From assembly GCA_027019165.1 (NCBI GenBank), contig JALUXC010000024.1, positions 496,001 through 560,000 on the forward strand: DNA of 64,000 nucleotides. The letters run 5' to 3'. This DNA is from Pseudophaeobacter sp. (GTDB lineage Bacteria > Pseudomonadota > Alphaproteobacteria > Rhodobacterales > Rhodobacteraceae). This document shows positions 54,715 through 63,704 of this stretch, piece after piece. A model generated the notes under the pieces. The model saw nothing but the letters and a program-made list of their open reading frames with translations, searched no databases and had not been told where the DNA came from. Numbering within the stretch: the first letter of the stretch is position 1; the number at the start of each line of letters is the position of its first letter. A program made the position numbers and the translations under genes.

Positions 54715-54983
54715 TTCCCTGATCTTTCCATTTCAGAATGGCTTCGCTCAACAAAACTGGATGCAATTGGTCCCAGCTCGAAAGGTACACCGCGTTCCCG
54801 CAACTCATACACTCCCGAGAACAGGAGTTGCAGCGAGACCTGAGTTGCATCCTTACCGCTTATTTCCAAACGGAAATTCTCCGCGCAGTCGGCTCCAATT
54901 GCCGCAAGGAGAGCAGACTGCTCCGCCTTTGCGGAAATCGGACTGATGTCATGTGTCACCACGAATCCTGAAACTGCATTCAT
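54711..54983 (-). CDS. STAS-domain-like small protein, first gene of the che operon
   Basis: About 90 aa. The strand-helix pattern (FRLEISGKDATQVSLQLLFS, then VYELRERGVPFELGP) fits a STAS (anti-sigma-antagonist) fold, with a Ser at the usual phosphorylation position. Such proteins often precede cheY in alphaproteobacterial chemotaxis operons, with poorly known function. ATG 54983 has GGCGGG upstream; the longer frame starts with TTG at 55019. Confidence 0.75.
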   Translation of the reverse strand: MNAVSGFVVTHDISPISAKAEQSALLAAIGADCAENFRLEISGKDATQVSLQLLFSGVYELRERGVPFELGPIASSFVERSHSEMERSGK

Positions 54984-55112
54984 TATTGAGCCCGCCAAAC
55001 CGGATTGAATGATGAGCAAAAAACTGCAGTATCATTGTGAAATTTCGATTAATAAAACCCGCCGGAATATCAAAAATTCAACGAGCCATATTCACTCAGA
55101 GTTCAGGAAATC

Positions 55113-56828
55113 GTGCAACAATGCACAAAACGAACACACGCAGCATTAAATAAAAGCAAAATCATGAAAAGCGCTCAAAAAATGCACGCAAAAACACAAC
55201 AGATCGGCTCAAGTCCCAACGCACTGTCGGATAAAGCAAAAACGCTGTCTGAGGAGGGAACCCGCGCGTTTTCGCGATTGATTGACTGCCTGTCCGAGGT
55301 CCGTGACCTTCAAGGCAAAGCCATCTCGGACCTGGACAGTTTTGCAACCCTGGCGGCAAGTGATTCCGGTCAAGGAGGTGACCGGTTGCAGTGTCTGCAC
55401 GACAATATCCTGTCGATGCATTCTGCACTTCAGTCCTTTTGCGAAACTCATGCCGCTTCAGAAGCACGCAATTGTCAAAGCGAAGTCGGACGGCTTTTGG
55501 CAGACATCAACCGTCATGGCCAAACCCTGGCAGTGATCGCGACCCTGACAAAGACAACCGCAGCTTCGTACGGAACGTCGGCGTTCGTAGAATATGTTGG
55601 TGATCTCGCCAAGATTGCTCTGGTGATCCGCGACGCTTCTGAAACCGTCCTTGTGACGCTGGAGAGTCTCGCTCAACGCGAGGCCGCGAGCATCAGCAGT
55701 TGCCTCACCGCCCAAAACCAAATCGCAAGCCTGCTGCAGGTTGTGCAAAGCAGGGCACAGCAAATCTGCGCGCTTCACCAAAAAGAGCAAACGGCGGCTG
55801 AGGGCATTGCAGATACCTCCCGTGGGTTGGTCGACAGAAGCAATCAGCATATGAATGCGTTTGTCACGGCCGCTCAGTTCTCCGACAGGCTGGCACAACG
55901 TCTTGACCACCTTGCGGCCATGTTGAGCAGACCCGGCAGCAATCTTGAAACGCTCGCAGCCGCACAGGCGCGCAGCTTGTCCAAGGACGTGACGGCTGTC
56001 GCTCAAGAAGTCTCAAGAACCATGCAGGTGCTGCTTTTGATCTGGCGCGAAGGCACAGCGATTTACACTGGTGGGACAATTGCCGCCTCAATCGAGCAAG
56101 GCCTGGAGACCCGAAGGCTGACAGCACAGTCAATCGTATCACGTTTTGCAGAAATACGGGCGGCGCTTCGCTCCACGTTCAAAGACGCGGAAGTACTGCC
56201 CAGCATGATCGCTGCCGCAAAGGAGAACTTTAAGAGGCTAGAGGACAATTCCCGGGCCGTCGCCTATTCGGCGATGAACTCCTCGCTCCTGGCATCCCGA
56301 TCGCAAGAGGCAAGGCATGCAATGTCGACGCTTTCCTTTGAGGTACGCGATTCAGCGAATAAATGTTTGTCTGCAGTCAAGGCCAGCCAAAGAGAGTTGG
56401 AGACTGTCGCCCAGAACGCGGCTTCTGGCATCCAGGAGTTGATGGATACCGGCACCGCATTGGAACAAGCCATCACTCAATATGAGAGAGAAATAGAAGT
56501 CGGACAAAACAGGCTGGACCAGTTGGATTCCTTGCGCAACGGGGCCGTCTCAGTGACCTCCAGCCTCCTCGAACAGGTCCAGGATGCACTCCAATGCATG
56601 CAGGATGTCGAACACATCTCGGAAGAGTTGAACAACATGGCCACGCTGCTGGAAAACATGGACACCCCTGAGCCTCCCTCGGATGACGTTCTGTCAGAAA
56701 TCTGGCAATCTTACAGTATGGATGACGAAAGAGACGTCCATAGGGCTCTCTACCCCGGAATGGCCCCCGCTTCATCTCAGGCGATCGAAGTCTCTGACAG
56801 CGACGATCTGGACGACGTATTCTTTTGA
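55113..56828 (+). CDS. Soluble coiled-coil chemotaxis-associated protein with CheZ-like motifs
   Basis: A 571-aa, mostly helical protein with no membrane segment, divergent from the che operon. The start is GTG after AGGAA; ATG 55164 lacks a ribosome site. Residues 255-262 read QFSDRLAQ, matching the F-x-D-x-x-x-Q active-site pattern of CheZ (FQDLTGQ). Residues 376-416 look like a degenerate receptor signalling hairpin (SAMNSSLLASRSQEARHAM). The C-terminus is acidic and ends DSDDLDDVFF, recalling the CheY-binding tail of CheZ. No CheZ is otherwise present. A CheY phosphatase or kinase-interfering role is an inference. Confidence 0.75.
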   Translation: MQQCTKRTHAALNKSKIMKSAQKMHAKTQQIGSSPNALSDKAKTLSEEGTRAFSRLIDCLSEVRDLQGKAISDLDSFATLAASDSGQGGDRLQCLHDNILSMHSALQSFCETHAASEARNCQSEVGRLLADINRHGQTLAVIATLTKTTAASYGTSAFVEYVGDLAKIALVIRDASETVLVTLESLAQREAASISSCLTAQNQIASLLQVVQSRAQQICALHQKEQTAAEGIADTSRGLVDRSNQHMNAFVTAAQFSDRLAQRLDHLAAMLSRPGSNLETLAAAQARSLSKDVTAVAQEVSRTMQVLLLIWREGTAIYTGGTIAASIEQGLETRRLTAQSIVSRFAEIRAALRSTFKDAEVLPSMIAAAKENFKRLEDNSRAVAYSAMNSSLLASRSQEARHAMSTLSFEVRDSANKCLSAVKASQRELETVAQNAASGIQELMDTGTALEQAITQYEREIEVGQNRLDQLDSLRNGAVSVTSSLLEQVQDALQCMQDVEHISEELNNMATLLENMDTPEPPSDDVLSEIWQSYSMDDERDVHRALYPGMAPASSQAIEVSDSDDLDDVFF

Positions 56829-56841
56829 GGCAAACCGTGTC

Positions 56842-58455
56842 CTAGCGCAGTCCCGGGACTTCGGATGCCGTGTTGGACAATGCAGAAAGAAGCGCCATGA
56901 AACCGTCACGGCGTACCGCCAGAGCGGTGATCTGGACCGCGGCAATCCGGGCAAGCCGCTCTGACTGCCTGTGGTGCTGAGCCGCAGCTTTGATCCGCCA
57001 CCAGAGCGCCGCAAGAAGTGTGTCGCGGGTCAGCAGGTAAAACTCATGAGCAAATGGCGTCGGATCTTTCTGGTCCAGCAGGATTTGCCGCGCCGCCTGC
57101 CAGCCTTGCAGGGCTGCAGCGGCATCAGGAGTGTTTTCGCTCTCCAGAAACGTCGCAAAGGCCTCTGCAGGGGCGCCGCCCAACAGGCGGGTGGCAAGCA
57201 TCCGTTCATGGATGCCGTTGGCCCCTTCGTAAATCGCACAGATCCGCGCATCCCTGTAGGTCTGCTCCAGCCGGTACTCTCGCAGGTAGCCGTAACCACC
57301 GAGCACCTGTATTCCCAGCTCGGCGCCGTGGATACCGGCCTCGGTACCGCAAACTTTGGACAGGGGAGTCAGAAACTCCACCAGATCCGGGTTATCTCCT
57401 CGCTCCATGGTGACAAAGGCCAAATGCGCAATGGCACGCGCACCAAGCGCAGCAGCATCGATCTCATCCAGCATGCGGCGCACGTCGGCGTGACCATCCA
57501 AACTGACGGTTTGCCCGTCTGGACCGCGCCCCTGCTGACGCTCTGCCGCATAAGAAGACGCCACATCGTGGGCCCGCGCCGCATGAGCCACGCCCTGCAG
57601 GGCGACATCGGCCCGGGCGTGGTTCATCATGGTGAACATGGCCATCAAGCCCTGCCCTTCGGTGCCAATCAGCTCTGCATCGGCCCCGTCAAAGGCGAGC
57701 TGGCAGGTGGGCGAGGCATGCAGCCCCATCTTTTCCTCGATCCGGGTGACGGTGACGCCATTGCGGCTGCCATCCGCGCGGGTGCAGGGACAGAGGAACA
57801 GCGATAGTCCCTTGATCCCATTGTCCGAGGTGCGCGCCAGCACCAGATGCAGGATCTTGTCGCTCATGTCCTGATCGCCGCCGGAGATGAAGATCTTTTC
57901 GCCGTTGATCTGCCAACCGTCCCCATCGGGGGTCGCGTGGCATCGCACGCGGGAGAGATCCGATCCCGCGCCGGGTTCGGTCAGGCACATGGTGGCCAGT
58001 GTTTCGCCAGAGGCGAGGGATGGCAAATAGCGCGCCTTCTGCTCGTCAGTGCCGAACCGCAACAGGGTGCGCGCGGCCCCGGGCACCAGCCCCGTGACCA
58101 TCTGCAGGGAATGATTGGCGCCCGAAAAGATCTCGGAGGTGATCGCCAGCATCATCGCGCCCATGCCCTGACCGCCGAACTCCTCGGGGATGGTCAGGCC
58201 CGGCCAGCCCTGCTCGGCGTAGGATTTGTAAAGATCCGCGAACCCGGAAGGCATCGTCACGCGACCATTCGCAAGGGTGCACCCCTGTTGATCCCCCGGC
58301 TCATCCAGCGGTGCGATCTCGCCTTCGGCAAAGCTCGCGAAATGCCCGGCAATCTCCGATGCGAAGTCCGCATCCCAATCGGGCAGATCGCTGGCTCCTG
58401 CCACATGGTTCAGCGTGAACAGGATATCCTCAACAGGCGCGACAAAAGGCTTCAC
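56842..58455 (-). CDS. Acyl-CoA dehydrogenase
   Basis: A 537-aa FAD enzyme introducing an alpha,beta double bond in acyl-CoA. Signatures: MCLTEPGAGSDLSRVRCHA near 155-173, GGYGYLREYRLEQTYRDARI and CAIYEGANGIHERMLATRLL near 415-435, where Glu is the usual catalytic base region. It is longer than standard ACADs, with an extra C-terminal helical part. It is the last gene of the SDR-to-ACAD operon, 3 bases after the DUF3237 gene. Confidence 0.93.
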   Translation of the reverse strand: MKPFVAPVEDILFTLNHVAGASDLPDWDADFASEIAGHFASFAEGEIAPLDEPGDQQGCTLANGRVTMPSGFADLYKSYAEQGWPGLTIPEEFGGQGMGAMMLAITSEIFSGANHSLQMVTGLVPGAARTLLRFGTDEQKARYLPSLASGETLATMCLTEPGAGSDLSRVRCHATPDGDGWQINGEKIFISGGDQDMSDKILHLVLARTSDNGIKGLSLFLCPCTRADGSRNGVTVTRIEEKMGLHASPTCQLAFDGADAELIGTEGQGLMAMFTMMNHARADVALQGVAHAARAHDVASSYAAERQQGRGPDGQTVSLDGHADVRRMLDEIDAAALGARAIAHLAFVTMERGDNPDLVEFLTPLSKVCGTEAGIHGAELGIQVLGGYGYLREYRLEQTYRDARICAIYEGANGIHERMLATRLLGGAPAEAFATFLESENTPDAAAALQGWQAARQILLDQKDPTPFAHEFYLLTRDTLLAALWWRIKAAAQHHRQSERLARIAAVQITALAVRRDGFMALLSALSNTASEVPGLR

Positions 58456-58458
58456 AGA

Positions 58459-58923
58459 TTACTCCACTGAAAAATAGTCGATTTCCACGGCAGAGGCGCG
58501 GCGGATGCCGGAGCAGACGAACAGAATGTGATTGACCCATGAATAGCGCGCGTCGCCCGTTTCCAGCCGCGCCGCGGTGCGCATGTAATAGGTGGTGGGG
58601 TCCACGTCCTCGCCCCTGGCCAGCCGCGCAATCACATCTGCGGGGCCATGGCGGCTGCCCACGTTGACGATCTCGATCACCGCGCCGTCCTCGGTTTTTA
58701 CCGCATAGCGCGTGTCCAGATGCGCGGCCCCATCGGCATAGATGGTCTGCCAGTCAGCGCCAAGGTTCAGCACCTCGCCGGTCAGATCGGGGCCAAGTGC
58801 CTTGCCCCCGATGATTGGAATAATACGTCGCTGCCCCGCACGGCCCTGCCCCATCTCGATCGGGGCGCCAAGCTCCACCCGCAGGCGGAAGGCGTGGCGC
58901 AGCTTGGGTGCGGGGATCTCCAT
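58459..58923 (-). CDS. DUF3237 family protein
   Basis: A 154-aa beta-rich protein. Recognisable segments are IIPIIGGKALGPDLTGEVL, GADWQTIYADGAAHLDTRY and YYMRTAARLETGDARYSWVN. The family occurs in aromatic-acid degradation clusters, and its function is unsettled. ATG 58923 follows the amidohydrolase stop by one base (TGAGATG). No catalytic residues can be named. Confidence 0.88.
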   Translation of the reverse strand: MEIPAPKLRHAFRLRVELGAPIEMGQGRAGQRRIIPIIGGKALGPDLTGEVLNLGADWQTIYADGAAHLDTRYAVKTEDGAVIEIVNVGSRHGPADVIARLARGEDVDPTTYYMRTAARLETGDARYSWVNHILFVCSGIRRASAVEIDYFSVE

Positions 58924-58924
58924 C

Positions 58925-59797
58925 TCAGTCGACCCCAAGCAGACGCATGGCGTTGCCCTTGATGATGTCTTCGCGCAGGTGGTCCTTGATCGCGATCTTC
59001 TCGAAATCCGCGAGCCAGCGTTCCGGCGTGATCATCGGCCAGTCAGAGCCGAACAGCACCTTCTTCTTGAGGATCGAGTTGCAGTATTTCACAAGGATTT
59101 CAGGGAAGTACTTGGGCGACCAGCCGGAGAGATCGATATAGACATTGGGCTTGTGCTGGGCCACAGCAAGCGCCTCTTCCTGCCAAGGAAAGGAGGGGTG
59201 CGCCAGGATGATCTTCATCTCGGGGAAGTCCACCGCCACATCGTCCATATACATCGGGTTGGAGTACTTGAGGCGCATGCCATTGCCGCCCGGCATACCG
59301 CTGCCGACACCAGTCTGGCCGGTGTGGAACAGGGCAATACCGCCCTCTTCGGCAATGGCCTCATAAAGGTCATAGGCCATGCGGTCATTGGCATAAAAGC
59401 CCTGCATGGTGGGGTGGAACTTGAAGCCCTTGATGCCAAAATCCTTCATCAGGCGGCGCGCTTCGCGGGCGCCCATCTTGCCCTTGTGCGGGTCGATGCT
59501 GGCAAAGGGAATCAGAACGTCGTCGTTTTCTGCCGCAAGTTCCGCGACCTCTTCGTTCTTGTAGCGGCGATAGCCGGTTTCGCGCTCTGCATCGACCGGG
59601 AAGATCACAGCGGCGATGTTCTGCTCGCGATAATGCGCGGCGGTCTGGGGTACGGTGGGCGGATGCTGCCAAGGCGCCCCAAAATAGTTGGCCATAGTGG
59701 CCTGCAATTCGTCATAGCCGTCATCGGCATGGCAGCCGCAGGGTTCCTCGGCATGGGTGTGAATGTCGATCGCGCGGACCTTGGAAAAATCTACCAT
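58925..59797 (-). CDS. Amidohydrolase 2 family protein
   Basis: A 290-aa metal-dependent TIM-barrel hydrolase or decarboxylase. Metal ligands: DIHTHAEEP (H-x-H) near 13-21, GFKFHPTMQGF near 136, ILAHPSFPW near 205 and FGSDWPMI near 250. The family includes aromatic-acid decarboxylases and ring-cleavage-product hydrolases. ATG 59797 has AGGAA upstream. It sits between the ligase and DUF3237 genes and may act on the CoA-pathway product or on a derived aryl compound. Confidence 0.9.
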   Translation of the reverse strand: MVDFSKVRAIDIHTHAEEPCGCHADDGYDELQATMANYFGAPWQHPPTVPQTAAHYREQNIAAVIFPVDAERETGYRRYKNEEVAELAAENDDVLIPFASIDPHKGKMGAREARRLMKDFGIKGFKFHPTMQGFYANDRMAYDLYEAIAEEGGIALFHTGQTGVGSGMPGGNGMRLKYSNPMYMDDVAVDFPEMKIILAHPSFPWQEEALAVAQHKPNVYIDLSGWSPKYFPEILVKYCNSILKKKVLFGSDWPMITPERWLADFEKIAIKDHLREDIIKGNAMRLLGVD

Positions 59798-59810
59798 TCG
59801 TTTGTTCCTG

Positions 59811-61625
59811 TCAGAGTTTCGCAGTACCGCTGGCGGCGTCGTCATAAAGTCGCTCCAGCAGATCTGCGCGGCGCGTGAGCACCTTGCGGAAGTTGAGGTT
59901 GCCCTTGGCGGTGATCTCGGCATCGGTCAGGGAGGGCGGCTCGGCCAGGACGATTGCCCGTGCCACCCGCGTGGAGGAGCCGGAAATCCGCCCGGCGCGT
60001 TCGTTCAGCCGGTGGTGGATTTCGGACAACAGCTTCGGGCAAACCAATGCGCCGCCGTCTTCCTCCAGGGTGAAGCCAGCCGCCTCAAGGGCCTCGGTGT
60101 TGGGAAAGATCATCACGCCGATTTCGTTCTTGTCCTGACCAGTCACCACGAGGTCGGCCGCCAGAGGCGCAAGGGTCGAGAGCATCTCGATCCGAAGGCC
60201 CGCCGCCCGCACCCAGGTGCCGGTCAAAAGCTTGAAGTCCTCGGAGATGCGCCCGTCAAAGCGCATGCCCTTGTTGATATCGTCTTTGTCGACAAAGGCC
60301 ATGGCATCGCCGGTGATGAAATACCCTTCGTCATCAAAGGCATCGGCGGTCTTCTCCGGGTCTTCAAAATAGCCGGGCATGACATTTGGCCCTTTGACGC
60401 GGATCTCGCAGCGCATGTCTTCGTCCGGGATGAGTTTGAGCGTCACGCCTGTCATCGGCACGCCGACCACGCCCGAGCTTTCGGTCGGCTCCTGCTGGAT
60501 CATCGTTGCAGGCGCGGTTTCCGTCAGCCCCCAGGAGGAGGTCATAAGCGGCACTTCGCCCTTGATCTCCATCGCCATGCTCTCAAGCCCGGTCCAGACT
60601 TCCTGCGGCAGCGAGGCGCCGGCATAGAAAACCAGATCCAGCTCTTCAAAGAACCGCTGGCGAAGCCCTGCATCCTTCTCAAGAGCGTTCAAGAGCATGG
60701 CAAAGCCCATGGGCACGTTGAAGGCAAGGGTTCCTGTCACCATCGACAGGTTTTCAACGGTGCGGTCAAAGAGCCCTTTCACCGGCTTTCCGTCATCGAT
60801 GTAGAAACTGCCGCCATTGGCCAGCATCATGTTGAAATTGTGAGAGCCGCCAAAGACGTGGTTCCACGGCAGCCAGTCCATGATGCGCGGCGGGCGCTCG
60901 CGCAGGAATGGCAGGCTGTCTGCGATCTGGGTCTGGTTGACGCACATCATCCGCTGTGTGGTCAAGACGCCTTTGGGATTAGAGGTCGAGCCGCTGGTCA
61001 TCAGGATCTTGGCAACCGTATCAGGCGTCACCTTGGCAAAGCCTGCATCCACATCGATGCCCGCATCCCCTTTCAGGAGCTCCGCGAATGGCGTGACACT
61101 GGCGCTGCCCACGCGTGTCGCAACGATCTCAACCCCCTCCAGGGCGTCCAGCCGCAGCGCCTCTCCGTATTGATCCGCATCGACCACATAGGCCATTTTG
61201 GGCCGTACCAGTTCAATGGCATGGCGCAGCCGACCATGGGCGCCGTGGATCAGCGAGTATTGCTCGGCCACGGGCACAGTCGGAACCCCGGCATATTGCG
61301 CGCCCAGCGACAACAGCCCGTGATCCACCCCGTTGCCGGACATGATCAGGATCGGAGTATCGGCCCCCATGCCCCGCGCCAGCAAAGAGGCCGCAATGGC
61401 GCGCACCTGCTGCAGCGTCGCCGCATAGGTCTCTTCGCGCCAGCCCGCACCGCTGCGCTCGGCCAGAAAGACGCGGCTCGGTGCTTCATCCGCCCAACGG
61501 TGCAACCAGTCTCCGGTACGGTCGGTCACAGGGCCAAGATCATAGTCCGAACGCAGCAGAATGCTGCCATCGGCCCTGTCTTCGCGGTTCACGGCATGGG
61601 GTAGAAAGGCAGAAGTCCGTTTCAT
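59811..61625 (-). CDS. Feruloyl-CoA synthetase-like AMP-dependent ligase
   Basis: A 604-aa ANL-family ligase. It has the ATP-binding loop LMTSGSTSNPKGVLTTQRMM near 210-229, DWLPWNHVFGGSHNFNMML near 250-268, SSWGLTETAPATMI near 362-375 and ISEDFKLLTGTWVRAAGLR near 462-480. The Gly-Ser-Thr-Ser-Asn-Pro-Lys variant and the 'TGTWV' motif are typical of feruloyl/hydroxycinnamoyl-CoA synthetases. AAAGGA supports ATG 61625. It follows the MarR gene in the operon. Confidence 0.88.
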   Translation of the reverse strand: MKRTSAFLPHAVNREDRADGSILLRSDYDLGPVTDRTGDWLHRWADEAPSRVFLAERSGAGWREETYAATLQQVRAIAASLLARGMGADTPILIMSGNGVDHGLLSLGAQYAGVPTVPVAEQYSLIHGAHGRLRHAIELVRPKMAYVVDADQYGEALRLDALEGVEIVATRVGSASVTPFAELLKGDAGIDVDAGFAKVTPDTVAKILMTSGSTSNPKGVLTTQRMMCVNQTQIADSLPFLRERPPRIMDWLPWNHVFGGSHNFNMMLANGGSFYIDDGKPVKGLFDRTVENLSMVTGTLAFNVPMGFAMLLNALEKDAGLRQRFFEELDLVFYAGASLPQEVWTGLESMAMEIKGEVPLMTSSWGLTETAPATMIQQEPTESSGVVGVPMTGVTLKLIPDEDMRCEIRVKGPNVMPGYFEDPEKTADAFDDEGYFITGDAMAFVDKDDINKGMRFDGRISEDFKLLTGTWVRAAGLRIEMLSTLAPLAADLVVTGQDKNEIGVMIFPNTEALEAAGFTLEEDGGALVCPKLLSEIHHRLNERAGRISGSSTRVARAIVLAEPPSLTDAEITAKGNLNFRKVLTRRADLLERLYDDAASGTAKL

Positions 61626-61628
61626 CAC

Positions 61629-62111
61629 TTATCCTTTCGCGTGGTGCTTTTGGATCGTCTCAAGGGCTGCGATGACCGTTTTGCACGTCTCGGCGTCCAG
61701 CCCCTCAAGCATTCGTTTTTCGTGGTCCTTCATCGCCGCAAAGGCTTTTTCATAGAGCTGCCTTCCGGCCAGCGTCACCCGCAGCGCATAGGCGCGACGG
61801 TCCGTCGGTACGCGATCCCGAACGATAAGGTCGCGCCGCTCCAACTCGTCGATGACGATCACCAGATTGGGCCGCTCCACATCCATGGCATCAGCCAGCT
61901 GAGACTGGCGCAGGCCGGGATTGTCCACGATCAGCGTCAGTGCCGTATAGGTCAGCATGCGCAATTCAAACGGTTTCAGCGTCTGGGTCAGATCGGCCTG
62001 AAGCACGTTGAATGCGCGCTTCATCCGATAGCCGATAAAGCCGCGCAGCGTATCATCACTGACCACTGCGGGCCCTGGTTGTCCAAGCGGATCGGAGATG
62101 GCTTTTTTCAT
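61629..62111 (-). CDS. MarR family transcriptional regulator within the aromatic-acid operon
   Basis: A 160-aa winged-helix regulator. The helix-turn-helix includes LRQSQLADAMDVERPNLVIV (about 82-101) and the wing DRVPTDRRAYALRVTLAGR. MarR proteins in hydroxycinnamate clusters (HcaR/CouR type) respond to the CoA thioester. Here the gene lies inside the operon, between enoyl-CoA hydratase and the ligase. The inverted repeat 63705-63726 before the operon is its likely operator. ATG 62111 is 4 bases past the hydratase stop. Confidence 0.92.
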   Translation of the reverse strand: MKKAISDPLGQPGPAVVSDDTLRGFIGYRMKRAFNVLQADLTQTLKPFELRMLTYTALTLIVDNPGLRQSQLADAMDVERPNLVIVIDELERRDLIVRDRVPTDRRAYALRVTLAGRQLYEKAFAAMKDHEKRMLEGLDAETCKTVIAALETIQKHHAKG

Positions 62112-62115
62112 GTGA

Positions 62116-62883
62116 TCAGCGGAATTTGGGCGCACGTTTTTCCAGGAAGGCCCGCAGGCCTTCCTCGGCGTCGGGCGTGGTCTGAGACAGGGCCGCTGCC
62201 AGGGACTCCGTGAACAGCCCGTCGGCCTGCGACATATCTGTGATCCGCGCAATGGATTGAATCATCAGATAGTTGGACAGGGGCGCATTGCGGGCGATCT
62301 TTCCAGCCAGCGTCTGCGCCAGCGCCATCGCTTCGCCTTCGCCAACGGCATAATGGGCAAGGCCCAGCGCGACGCCTGTTTCGGCATCATACTTGCGCCC
62401 CGTCAGCATCATCTCGGTCATACGGTCCGCCCCCAAAAGGCGTCCCACCCGCGCGGTTGCACCGCCCCCCACAAAAATCCCGCGGCGCCCCTCGGGCAGC
62501 TGGAAAATGGTGGACGGCTCGGCAATGCGCACATGGGTCGAGGCCGCAAGTTCCAGCCCGCCGCCGATCACGGCGCCGAACATTGCCGAGACAACCGCCA
62601 GCCCGCCGAACTGGATTTTCTCCATCACCGTGTGCCACCGCCGGGAGTGATAAAGATTGTCCTCGGCTGAGCGATGCACATGTTCGGACAGATCCAGCCC
62701 CGAGCAGAAATGCCCCTCCACCCCAGTCAGGATCACCACACGCACCTCTTTGGGCGGCGCGGAAAAGAACGCATCAAGCGCTTCCAGCAGCTCTTCGCAC
62801 ATGGCGTTGCGCTTGCCCGGACGGTTCATGGTCAGGGTGGCGATGCTGTTCTGGATGTCGATCTTGAGAATGGGGTCACTCAT
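62116..62883 (-). CDS. Enoyl-CoA hydratase/isomerase (crotonase) family protein
   Basis: A 255-aa crotonase-fold enzyme. The oxyanion-hole regions are VEGHFCSGLDLSEHVH near 61-76 and GAVIGGGLELAASTHVRIAE near 104-123, where a Glu is positioned for catalysis, with GRRGIFVGGGATARVGRLL following. It may hydrate the double bond of a cinnamoyl-CoA-type substrate or act as a hydratase-lyase. ATG 62883 is chosen; the 90-residue upstream reading lies inside the SDR gene's reverse frame. Confidence 0.92.
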   Translation of the reverse strand: MSDPILKIDIQNSIATLTMNRPGKRNAMCEELLEALDAFFSAPPKEVRVVILTGVEGHFCSGLDLSEHVHRSAEDNLYHSRRWHTVMEKIQFGGLAVVSAMFGAVIGGGLELAASTHVRIAEPSTIFQLPEGRRGIFVGGGATARVGRLLGADRMTEMMLTGRKYDAETGVALGLAHYAVGEGEAMALAQTLAGKIARNAPLSNYLMIQSIARITDMSQADGLFTESLAAALSQTTPDAEEGLRAFLEKRAPKFR

Positions 62884-62897
62884 TGGGCGGAGGTCCT

Positions 62898-63662
62898 TTA
62901 ACGAGGCGGCAGACGCACGGCGCCGTCCAGCCGGATGGTTGTTCCATTGAGGAATGGATTGGTCACGATCTGCTCGGCCAGAAGCGCATATTCTTCGGGT
63001 GCGCCAAGGCGGGCAGGAAAGGGGATATTGGCGGTGATCTTGGCCGAGACCTCTTCGGGCAGGCCTTCCATCATCGGTGTCTGGAACAGACCCGGCGCAA
63101 TGGCCACAATGCGAATGCCAGTCTGCGCAAATTCGCGGGCAGCAGGCAGGCACATGGAGGCAATCGCTCCTTTTGAGGCCGCATAGGCTGCCTGTCCCAA
63201 CTGGCCATCTTCATAGGCAACGGATGCAGTATTGATGATCACGCCGCGCTCGCCATCTTGCAGCGGGTCAAGCTCCGCCATGCGGCGAGCGACATGGCTC
63301 ATGACATTGTAGGTGCCAAACAGGTTCACCCGCAACGTCCGTTCAAAGACATCGAAAGAGAGCTTTCCTTCGCGACCGACGATGCGTGCCGCCATCCCGA
63401 CGCCCGCGCAGTTCACCGCGATGCGGGGTGCGCTCCCAAGCTGCTGGATGGCGCCATCCACCGCCGCGCCGACTGCGGCTTCGTCGCTCACATCCACATG
63501 TAGCGCGATCCCGCCAATCTCGGCGGCAACGGCCTTGGCCCGTTCAATGTCGAAATCCAAGATGGCGACCTTGGCCCCTTTGGCTGCAAGATGCCGCGCT
63601 GTGGCAGCGCCAAGGCCACTGCCAGCCCCTGTGACCAAAGCCACATGTCCGTCGATATTCAT
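62898..63662 (-). CDS. Short-chain dehydrogenase, 3-hydroxyacyl-CoA dehydrogenase type II-like
   Basis: A 254-aa classical SDR. It has the NAD motif TGAGSGLGAA near 11-20, the NCAGVGMA motif, the catalytic Ser in NTASVAYEDGQ and Tyr/Lys in AAYAASKGAI near 158-167, and APGLFQTPMMEGLPEEV at the substrate loop, as in HSD10-type enzymes. GGGAGG precedes the start. It is the first gene of the operon and would oxidise the 3-hydroxyacyl-CoA made by the next gene's hydratase. Confidence 0.92.
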   Translation of the reverse strand: MNIDGHVALVTGAGSGLGAATARHLAAKGAKVAILDFDIERAKAVAAEIGGIALHVDVSDEAAVGAAVDGAIQQLGSAPRIAVNCAGVGMAARIVGREGKLSFDVFERTLRVNLFGTYNVMSHVARRMAELDPLQDGERGVIINTASVAYEDGQLGQAAYAASKGAIASMCLPAAREFAQTGIRIVAIAPGLFQTPMMEGLPEEVSAKITANIPFPARLGAPEEYALLAEQIVTNPFLNGTTIRLDGAVRLPPR

Positions 63663-63704
63663 GATGCCCTCCCAGTTGGATAACTTTTATCATCATTATC
63701 CGGC

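Noticed and set aside
59763-61604. 613-aa open frame opposite the feruloyl-CoA-synthetase-like gene
   Set aside because: Antisense shadow of a well-supported ligase gene.
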